5,027 nt of DNA from NCBI GenBank assembly GCA_021793875.1, contig JAJYRX010000118.1:1-5027 (forward strand), written 5' to 3'. The DNA comes from Pseudomonadota bacterium (GTDB taxonomy: Bacteria; Pseudomonadota; Gammaproteobacteria; Burkholderiales; Burkholderiaceae_B). Position numbers and translations under genes: made by a program. The stretch's first letter is position 1. Each line of letters starts with the position of its first letter. Under the pieces are notes generated by a model. That model saw only the letters and a program-made list of their open reading frames with translations, was not told where the DNA came from and did not search any database. Shown here piece after piece: positions 1 through 5,027 of the stretch.

Positions 1-1
1 T

Positions 2-1042
2 TACCCAACTGGTGTTGCAGGTGCCGGTGTTCTAATTACAGAAGGTGTACGAGGCGAGGGCGGCATACTGCTTAATAAAGACGGCGAGCGCTTTATGGAG
101 CGCTATGCACCAACTCTAAAAGATCTAGCACCACGCGATTTCGTATCACGCTCTATGGACCAAGAAATCAAAGAAGGTCGTGGTTGTGGGCCTAATGGCG
201 ATCACGTAGTATTGAAATTAGACCACCTTGGTGCTGACACCATTAAAAAGCGCTTACCATCTATCCGTGAAATAGCAATTAAGTTTGCTAACGTCGATCC
301 AATTAAAGATCCAATCCCTGTAGTGCCTACAATTCACTACCAAATGGGCGGCATTCCAACCACTATTAATGGTCAGGTTATAAACCGTGTTAACGGTGAA
401 GATCGTATAGTTAACGGGTTGTATGCTGTTGGAGAATGCGCCGCTACATCTGTTCACGGTGCTAACCGTCTTGGAACTAACTCCCTGCTCGACCTCGTGG
501 TATTCGGTCGTGCGGCTGGTGATTACATCGTTAGCCAAAACCTGCAAAACCAGCGTGAGCACGATGAAATATCCCAGTCTTCCATAGACTTCTCTCTAGA
601 CAGGTTAAACCGCCTTGAGTCACGCACTTCTGGTGAGTCTGTTTATGAAACAGCTAACGCCATACGCGTATCTATGCAGTCACACTGTGGCGTGTTCCGT
701 ACCCTTAAGTTGCTTAACGAGGGTGTAGAGCAAATCGAAGCGCTTGCACCACAAGTAGAAAACATCTATTTCAAAGATAAGTCCAAGGTGTTTAACACTG
801 CAAGGGTAGAGGCACTTGAACTAACCAACATGATAGAAGTAGCACGGGCAACAATTACGTCTGCTGCTAACCGTACTGAAAGTCGTGGTGCTCACGCGCT
901 AGACGATCATCCCGAGCGCGATGATGAAAACTGGTTGCGCCACACCTTGTGGTATTCCGACGGTAACCGTCTCGATTACCGCCCAGTACAAATGAAACCT
1001 CTGACAGTTGAAAGTATTGCGCCTCAGCCACGCACCTTCTAA
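2..1042 (+). CDS. sdhA: Succinate dehydrogenase flavoprotein subunit, 3' part (5' truncated by window edge)
   Basis: This is the catalytic subunit of succinate dehydrogenase (complex II), which oxidises succinate to fumarate on the cytoplasmic face of the inner membrane using covalently bound FAD. The open frame runs from the first full codon at position 2, so the ATG at 95 is internal. The 346 visible residues match E. coli SdhA from about residue 242 to its end (588 aa in E. coli). The visible part includes the TEGVRGEGG segment, the catalytic Arg in LAPRD (codon 134-136, equivalent to R286), the substrate His in PTIHYQMGG (335-337, equivalent to H354) and the substrate Arg in HGANRLG (467-469, equivalent to R399), followed by the helical and C-terminal domains ending near TESRGAH and DDENWL. 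The FAD-linking His and Rossmann motif lie upstream. Odd: the first codon is TAC (Tyr), where the family has the His of HPTG. It is the first gene of the visible operon, with 13 bp to sdhB. Identity is certain. Confidence 0.98.
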   Translation, partial: YPTGVAGAGVLITEGVRGEGGILLNKDGERFMERYAPTLKDLAPRDFVSRSMDQEIKEGRGCGPNGDHVVLKLDHLGADTIKKRLPSIREIAIKFANVDPIKDPIPVVPTIHYQMGGIPTTINGQVINRVNGEDRIVNGLYAVGECAATSVHGANRLGTNSLLDLVVFGRAAGDYIVSQNLQNQREHDEISQSSIDFSLDRLNRLESRTSGESVYETANAIRVSMQSHCGVFRTLKLLNEGVEQIEALAPQVENIYFKDKSKVFNTARVEALELTNMIEVARATITSAANRTESRGAHALDDHPERDDENWLRHTLWYSDGNRLDYRPVQMKPLTVESIAPQPRTF

Positions 1043-1044
1043 GC

Positions 1045-1048
1045 AGGA
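1045..1048 (+). promoter_or_regulatory. Ribosome binding site of sdhB
   Basis: AGGA lies seven bases before the ATG at 1056 and just after the sdhA stop codon (1040-1042). It decides the sdhB start in favour of 1056 over the in-frame ATG at 1008, which lies inside the sdhA coding region and has no family support. Confidence 0.75.
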
Positions 1049-1055
1049 TAATCTC

Positions 1056-1772
1056 ATGAGTACCAAACGCGTAGTTAAATTCGAAATATACCGCTATGAT
1101 CCAGATAAGGACGACCGTCCTTATATGCAAAAACTTGAGGTCGAGCTAGAGCCTACCGATAAAATGCTTCTTGACGCTCTGGTGCGTATTAAAGATACGG
1201 TAGATGACAGCTTGGCATTACGTAGGTCATGCCGCGAAGGGGTTTGTGGCTCCGACGCCATGAATATTAACGGTCGTAATGGCTTGGCTTGTACCACTAA
1301 CCTATTAGAGCTTAAAGAGCCAATAGTTTTAAGGCCGTTACCTGGGCTGCCAGTAGTGCGCGACTTAATTGTCGACATGACGCACTTCTTCGATCAATAC
1401 CATTCGGTTAGCCCGTTCCTTATCAACAATACTCCGCCACCCGAAAAAGAGCGTCTCCAAAGCCCTGAAGCTCGTGAAGAGCTAGACGGCCTGTACGAGT
1501 GTATTTTGTGTGCATGTTGTTCAACCTCATGCCCATCGTTCTGGTGGAACCCCGATAAATTTGTTGGTCCCGCAGGGTTGCTTCAAGCTTACAGGTTTAT
1601 AGCCGATTCTCGTGACGAGGCCACCTCGGAGCGTCTCGATAACCTTGAAGACCCTTACCGTCTGTTCCGCTGTCATACCATTATGAACTGTACAGACGTT
1701 TGCCCTAAAGGGCTAAACCCGTCACGCGCAATCAGCAAAATTAAAGAAATGCTGGTTCGCCGTACAATTTAG
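1056..1772 (+). CDS. sdhB: Succinate dehydrogenase iron-sulfur subunit
   Basis: SdhB passes electrons from the SdhA FAD through three iron-sulfur clusters to ubiquinone at the membrane anchor SdhCD. The start at 1056 gives 238 residues, the same length as E. coli SdhB, beginning MSTKRVVKFEIYRYDPD as in betaproteobacterial homologues. The N-terminal ferredoxin-like domain carries the [2Fe-2S] ligands C59, C64, D67 and C79; Asp at the third position is also found in E. coli. The C-terminal domain carries C149, C152, C155 and C216 for [4Fe-4S], and C159, C206 and C212 for [3Fe-4S]. The quinone-site residues known from E. coli (P160, S161, W164, H207) are all present at the same numbers. It is coupled to sdhA by a 13-bp gap and followed after 27 bp by sdhE. 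All ligands are intact, so the protein should be functional. Confidence 0.98.
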   Translation: MSTKRVVKFEIYRYDPDKDDRPYMQKLEVELEPTDKMLLDALVRIKDTVDDSLALRRSCREGVCGSDAMNINGRNGLACTTNLLELKEPIVLRPLPGLPVVRDLIVDMTHFFDQYHSVSPFLINNTPPPEKERLQSPEAREELDGLYECILCACCSTSCPSFWWNPDKFVGPAGLLQAYRFIADSRDEATSERLDNLEDPYRLFRCHTIMNCTDVCPKGLNPSRAISKIKEMLVRRTI

Positions 1773-1799
1773 AAGTTTTTATAAAACTGGCAAAACCTG

Positions 1800-2060
1800 A
1801 TGAAAACATTGTCAGAACTCGAGCGTGCGCGTCTGCGTTGGCGCGCACGTCGCGGTCTACTGGAAAATGATCTTATCATTACCAAATTCCTAGATCGCTA
1901 CGAAGCAGAGCTAACCGATACTGACGTGGTAGCTTTGTCTGCTTTATTTAAAATGGACGACAATGATCTTCTTGATGTGCTGCTAGCTCGTGAGCCCCTG
2001 CAAGGGGAGTACGACACACCAGATATTCAACGTCTGGTTGCACTCATGCAAGAACTGTAA
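1800..2060 (+). CDS. sdhE: FAD assembly factor SdhE (succinate dehydrogenase flavinylation, YgfY/Sdh5 family)
   Basis: SdhE is a small soluble protein that binds SdhA and promotes covalent attachment of FAD; the mitochondrial counterpart is Sdh5/SDHAF2. The 86-residue length is normal for the family. The hallmark RGxxE motif is present as R18-G19-L20-L21-E22 within an Arg-rich first helix (residues 9-18), followed by the usual acidic helical part and an ILE/LEU-rich core that includes LTDTDVVALSALF, DDNDLLDVLLARE and a terminal helix. The ATG at 1800 puts RGxxE at the usual distance from the N-terminus, but it has no good Shine-Dalgarno sequence: the nearest purine-rich run, AGAAG at 1771-1775, is too far away. 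Translation may be weak or partly coupled to sdhB. Its place between sdhB and gltA is the usual betaproteobacterial arrangement and supports the assignment. Confidence 0.95.
   Translation: MKTLSELERARLRWRARRGLLENDLIITKFLDRYEAELTDTDVVALSALFKMDDNDLLDVLLAREPLQGEYDTPDIQRLVALMQEL
1824..1849 (+). other. GC-rich inverted repeat inside the start of sdhE
   Basis: CGTGCGCG (1824-1831) and CGCGCACG (1842-1849) are perfectly complementary over eight base pairs with a ten-base loop; a G-U pair (1823/1850) could add one more. The stem spans codons 9-17 of sdhE, which encode its Arg-rich first helix, so it may simply reflect Arg codon choice. In mRNA it would be a stable hairpin about 22 bases after the A of the start codon. 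Any regulatory effect is inference. Confidence 0.4.
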
Positions 2061-2065
2061 CTTAT

Positions 2066-2070
2066 AAGGA
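2066..2070 (+). promoter_or_regulatory. Ribosome binding site of gltA
   Basis: AAGGA is placed eight bases before the ATG at 2079, in the 18-bp gap after the sdhE stop. It is a much stronger site than that of sdhE, in keeping with the greater amount of citrate synthase a cell needs relative to an assembly factor. Confidence 0.75.
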
Positions 2071-2078
2071 AAAACGCG

Positions 2079-3374
2079 ATGCAGTTGTCAGATAAAAAAG
2101 TAACCCTGTCATTTTCAGATGGCAGCGAACCTGTAGAACTACCTGTTTACTCCGGCAGTATAGGTCCTGACGTTATCGATATCCGCAAGCTGTACGGGTC
2201 AACCGGCATGTTTACATACGATCCGGGCTTTTTGGCTACAGCTTCATGTGAGTCTTCAATAACATATATCGATGGTGATAAGGGTGAGCTGTTGTATCGC
2301 GGTTATCCCATAGAGCAGCTGGCGCAAAAATGCAATTTCTTGCAGGTGTGCTATTTACTGCTTAATGGTGATTTACCCGACGCCAAACAAAAAGAAGAGT
2401 TTGAGTCATTAATTACTCGTCACACCATGGTGAATGAGCAAATGCAAACTTTTCTTAGCGGGTTTCGCCCCGATGCACATCCAATGGCTGTACTTACTGG
2501 TCTGGTTGGTGCTTTGTCGGCGTTTTATCACGATTCCACCGATATCAATAACCCCGAGCATCGTCATATCTCAGCCGTTCGACTTATAGCCAAAATGCCA
2601 ACACTAGTTGCTATGGCTTATAAGTACTCGTTGGGCCAGCCAACAATTTATCCGTTAAATAGCCTGTCATACACTGGCAACTTCTTACGCATGATGTTTG
2701 CTACACCAACGGAAGAGTACGAAGTTAACAATGTAGTTGAGCGAGCTCTAGATCGTATTTTCATATTGCATGCCGACCACGAGCAAAACGCTTCCACCTC
2801 TACTGTACGTCTTTGCGGATCCTCCGGTACTAACCCATTTGCAGCTATAGCTGCTGGTGTGGGCTGTTTATGGGGGCCTGCGCACGGGGGTGCTAACGAG
2901 GCTGCTTTGCAAATGCTAGAAAACCTGCAAGCCAATGGCGGCATAGAAAATATAGGTAAATTTATTGCTCAGGTTAAAGACAAAACATCTGGTGTGCGTT
3001 TAATGGGCTTTGGCCATAGGGTTTATAAAAACTATGACCCACGCGCCAAGTTAATGCAAGAAACCTGTAAGGAAGTTCTAGAGGCTCTTGGCCTTGAAGA
3101 CGACCCGCTGTTTAAGCTAGCCATGGAGCTAGAGCGCATTGCCCTTGAAGACGAATACTTCGTAGAGCGCCGTTTGTACCCCAACGTAGATTTCTACTCT
3201 GGCATAGTACAGCGTGCCATAGGCATACCCACTACATTGTTTACTGCAATATTTGCTCTTGCACGTACAGTAGGCTGGATAGCCCAGTGGGATGAAATGT
3301 TGTCCGATTCTAATCATAAAATTGGACGTCCACGTCAGCTTTACACTGGGTCACCAGCCCGTAACGTACCTTAA
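2079..3374 (+). CDS. gltA: Type II (hexameric, NADH-sensitive type) citrate synthase
   Basis: GltA condenses oxaloacetate with acetyl-CoA to give citrate, the entry step of the TCA cycle, in the cytoplasm. The 431 residues are close to E. coli GltA (427). The N-terminal beta-rich extension of Gram-negative type II enzymes is present (residues 1-45). The catalytic triad is visible: H269 in WGPAHGGANEA, H313 in GFGHRVYKNYDPRA and D371 in PNVDFYSG. H231 and H234 in HADHEQNAST and Arg residues R322, R396 and R419 match the substrate-binding positions. Positions known to form the E. coli NADH site are kept (R114, H115, T116, Y150, R168, K172), but the position of the reactive Cys206 is Thr211. It follows sdhE by 18 bp with its own good ribosome binding site, is the last gene of the operon segment, and converges on maeB. 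Isoleucine is often coded by ATA. Identity is certain; the allosteric behaviour is inferred. Confidence 0.98.
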   Translation: MQLSDKKVTLSFSDGSEPVELPVYSGSIGPDVIDIRKLYGSTGMFTYDPGFLATASCESSITYIDGDKGELLYRGYPIEQLAQKCNFLQVCYLLLNGDLPDAKQKEEFESLITRHTMVNEQMQTFLSGFRPDAHPMAVLTGLVGALSAFYHDSTDINNPEHRHISAVRLIAKMPTLVAMAYKYSLGQPTIYPLNSLSYTGNFLRMMFATPTEEYEVNNVVERALDRIFILHADHEQNASTSTVRLCGSSGTNPFAAIAAGVGCLWGPAHGGANEAALQMLENLQANGGIENIGKFIAQVKDKTSGVRLMGFGHRVYKNYDPRAKLMQETCKEVLEALGLEDDPLFKLAMELERIALEDEYFVERRLYPNVDFYSGIVQRAIGIPTTLFTAIFALARTVGWIAQWDEMLSDSNHKIGRPRQLYTGSPARNVP

Positions 3375-3376
3375 TT

Positions 3377-3421
3377 AAAACAGCACTTTAGCCGGCTATG
3401 TATTCGCCGGCTTCTTGCTGT
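3377..3421 (-). terminator. Probable rho-independent terminator of maeB, in the gltA/maeB convergent gap
   Basis: AGCCGGC (3390-3396) and GCCGGCT (3406-3412) pair over seven bases with a nine-base loop. An outer stem, CAGCA (3381-3385) with TGCTG (3416-3420), plus A3380/T3421, extends it across a small internal loop. Read on the minus strand, the stem runs directly into TTTTAATTAA, a fair U-tract. On the plus strand it is followed by GCTTCAAC, with no U-run, so it is a poor terminator for gltA by itself. The hairpin overlaps the maeB stop codon and its last ten codons. Confidence 0.6.
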
Positions 3422-5025
3422 GCTTCAACAACAGCCAAGGCCGTCATGTTTACTATTCTTCTTGCCGATGCACTGGTAGTAAGTATGTGAACCGGCCTGG
3501 CAACTCCTAATAGCACTGGCCCCATAGCCACACCATTGCTTCCTGTCATTTTCAATATGTTGTAAGTGACATTACCAGTATCTAGGTTAGGCGTTATAAG
3601 AAGGTTAGCCGAACCCTTTAATGTGGAGTCGGGGTAAGCCTTCATGCGTATAGATTCAGACAGTGCTGCATCGGCGTGCATTTCTCCATCAACCTCTAAA
3701 TGAGGAGCTTGCTCTGCAAGAATTGCACGTGCTTGTGCCATTTTTCTAGATGATTCTGTAGACCTGCTGCCAAAGTTAGAGTGTGAAACCAGAGCTATTT
3801 TAGGCACTACTCCAAACCTGACCATTTGTGCAGCAGCCTGCATTGTCATGTCTGCAATTTCTTCGGCACTGGGGTTTTCGTTTACGTGGGTATCGCAAAC
3901 GAACAACGTTTGGGTAGGAAGCATTAGAGCGTTCATAGCGGCGTAGGTTTTTGCGCCTTCGTGAAGGCCTATTATTTCATCTATGAAGCGTAGTTCTTTT
4001 TCGAACTCTCTGGTTACACCACATAACATACCGTCGGCATCGCCACGTCTTATAAGCATTACCCCAATGAGGGTGTTGTGCTTTCTAACCATTGCTTTGG
4101 CAAGTTCTGGTGTAACACCGTGTCGGCCTCTTATTTTGTAGTATTCAGACCATGTTTCGTTAAAGCGTTCATCGTCTTCAGGGTCTACAACCTCGAAGTG
4201 CTCATTTTTGCGTAAGCGCAGGCCAAAACGTTTTATTCGCATGTCTATTACAGAAGGGCGACCAATAAGAATTGGGTATGCCAGGCCTTCGTCTACAACA
4301 GTTTGAACTGCGTGTAGCACGCGCTCGTCTTCGCCATCAGCATAAATAATGCGTTTTGGTTTGTTTTTAGCCTGATTATATAGGGGGCGCATTAGTTGCC
4401 CGGAGCGGTAAATCATGCTAGTTAGTTTTTGACGGTACAGCTCCATGTCTTGTATGGGTTGGCGTGCAACACCACTGTCCATTGCTGCCTGGGCCACGGC
4501 GGGAGCAATTTTTACTATAAGCCTTGGGTCGAATGGGGTGGGTATTATGTAGTCAGGACCAAAATTTAATTCTTTACCGGCGTAGGCTAGGGCAACCTCA
4601 TCATTTTGCTCGGCTTGTGCAAGTTCTGCTATTGCGTGTACACAAGCAATTTTCATTTCTTCAGTAATTGCAGTGGCACCGGTGTCTAGTGCTCCACGAA
4701 ATATGAATGGGAAGCAAAGCACGTTGTTAACCTGATTAGGGTAGTCGGAGCGACCGGTAGCAATAATACAGTCGGGTCTGGCCTCTTTTGCAAGCTCGGG
4801 AAGAATTTCTGGTTCTGGGTTGGCTAGTGCAAGAATAAGTGGACTTTCCGCCATAGAGCGCACCATATCTTGCGTTAATACCCCTGCTCGTGATACCCCA
4901 AGGAAAATGTCTGCATTTACACAAGCTTCTTCAAGGGTGCGTAGGGTGGTGTCTTGGGCGTAGCGTTGCTTGTTCGGCTCCATGTTTGTTTCGCGCCCTG
5001 TATATACCACGCCACGGGAATCTAG
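3388..5025 (-). CDS. maeB: NADP-dependent malic enzyme with C-terminal phosphate-acetyltransferase-like domain, 3' part (5' truncated by window edge)
   Basis: MaeB decarboxylates malate to pyruvate and CO2 with production of NADPH in the cytoplasm. The visible 545 residues start mid-protein at LDSRGVVYTGRETNM; the frame is open to the right edge, so the GTG at 5010 is an internal Val. Compared with E. coli MaeB (759 aa), roughly 210 N-terminal residues are missing, including the catalytic malic domain and the start of the NAD(P)-binding domain. Visible in order are the rest of the malic enzyme NAD(P)-binding domain (about residues 1-185, with ADIFLGVS, ILALANPEPEI and the signature GRSDYPNQVNNVLCFPFIFRG split by nothing), a short linker, then the phosphate-acetyltransferase-like domain (about 220-540, with SHSNFGS, GEMHADAAL, LKGSANLLITPN and GPVLLGVARPVH). 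In E. coli and rhizobial relatives this domain has no transacetylase activity and serves regulation, with acetyl-CoA as an inhibitor. NADP preference is inferred from the fused architecture, since the cofactor-selecting residues are outside the window. The gene converges on gltA with 13 bp between the stops. Confidence 0.97.
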   Translation of the reverse strand, partial: LDSRGVVYTGRETNMEPNKQRYAQDTTLRTLEEACVNADIFLGVSRAGVLTQDMVRSMAESPLILALANPEPEILPELAKEARPDCIIATGRSDYPNQVNNVLCFPFIFRGALDTGATAITEEMKIACVHAIAELAQAEQNDEVALAYAGKELNFGPDYIIPTPFDPRLIVKIAPAVAQAAMDSGVARQPIQDMELYRQKLTSMIYRSGQLMRPLYNQAKNKPKRIIYADGEDERVLHAVQTVVDEGLAYPILIGRPSVIDMRIKRFGLRLRKNEHFEVVDPEDDERFNETWSEYYKIRGRHGVTPELAKAMVRKHNTLIGVMLIRRGDADGMLCGVTREFEKELRFIDEIIGLHEGAKTYAAMNALMLPTQTLFVCDTHVNENPSAEEIADMTMQAAAQMVRFGVVPKIALVSHSNFGSRSTESSRKMAQARAILAEQAPHLEVDGEMHADAALSESIRMKAYPDSTLKGSANLLITPNLDTGNVTYNILKMTGSNGVAMGPVLLGVARPVHILTTSASARRIVNMTALAVVEAQQEAGEYIAG

Positions 5026-5027
5026 CA

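Noticed and set aside
95..97. ATG as the start of a 315-residue protein
   Set aside because: It is an internal Met of SdhA; the homologous reading continues in frame to position 2 without a stop.
1008..1055. Upstream in-frame ATG that would extend SdhB by 16 residues
   Set aside because: It lies inside the end of sdhA, the added residues match no SdhB, and the ATG at 1056 has AGGA at the right distance and gives the standard 238-residue protein.
867..1130. Minus-strand open frame across the sdhA/sdhB junction, and similar antisense frames inside sdhA, sdhB, gltA and maeB
   Set aside because: They lie opposite strongly supported genes, show no recognisable domain and have no convincing start signals; they are codon-structure shadows.
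1241..1257. Asp in place of the third Cys of the SdhB [2Fe-2S] motif as a lost ligand
   Set aside because: E. coli SdhB has the same Asp ligand (D63), so this is a normal variant and not a defect.
1774..1788. AGTTTT-TAT-AAAACT inverted repeat as a terminator between sdhB and sdhE
   Set aside because: The stem is six mostly A-T pairs with a three-base loop and no U-run after it; too weak for termination, and the operon continues.
5008..5010. GTG as the start of the minus-strand gene
   Set aside because: It is an internal Val of MaeB; residues LDSRG upstream match the family and the frame is open to the edge.
1..5027. CRISPR arrays, insertion sequences, tRNA or rRNA genes, phage or defence genes
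   Set aside because: Nothing of these kinds is visible; nearly every base is in one of five conserved metabolic genes.

Overview
No previously undescribed system is visible here. The window is a compact stretch of central carbon metabolism in a proteobacterium, most likely a betaproteobacterium (Burkholderiales-like). The gene order sdhA-sdhB-sdhE-gltA is typical of that class, whereas in E. coli sdhE (ygfY) lies far from sdh and gltA is divergent from sdhCDAB. The protein sequences also look betaproteobacterial. Base composition is moderate (mid-40s % G+C by eye), and ATA and CTA codons are used freely. That is low for most Burkholderiales, so a reduced-G+C lineage is possible. I cannot name a genus.

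Plus strand, 1-3374: one co-directional operon segment. It holds the 3' part of sdhA (flavoprotein of succinate dehydrogenase, 5' end outside the window), sdhB (iron-sulfur subunit), sdhE (the small FAD assembly factor for SdhA) and gltA (type II citrate synthase). Spacers are 13, 27 and 18 bp, with no room for internal promoters or terminators. sdhC and sdhD (membrane anchor) are expected just upstream of the window.

Minus strand, 3388-5025: the 3' two-thirds of maeB, a NADP-type malic enzyme fused to a phosphate-acetyltransferase-like domain. It converges on gltA; the two stop codons are 13 bp apart. A hairpin followed by TTTTAATTAA on the minus strand, overlapping the maeB stop, looks like the maeB terminator.

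Together the genes cover succinate to fumarate (SdhAB, matured by SdhE), oxaloacetate plus acetyl-CoA to citrate (GltA), and malate to pyruvate with NADPH (MaeB), that is, the TCA cycle and its malate exit. Points worth a second look are a Tyr codon where SdhA normally has its substrate-binding His (at the extreme left edge), a GC-rich hairpin inside the start of sdhE combined with a poor ribosome binding site, the preserved NADH-site residues of GltA with the reactive Cys replaced, and heavy ATA codon use in gltA.
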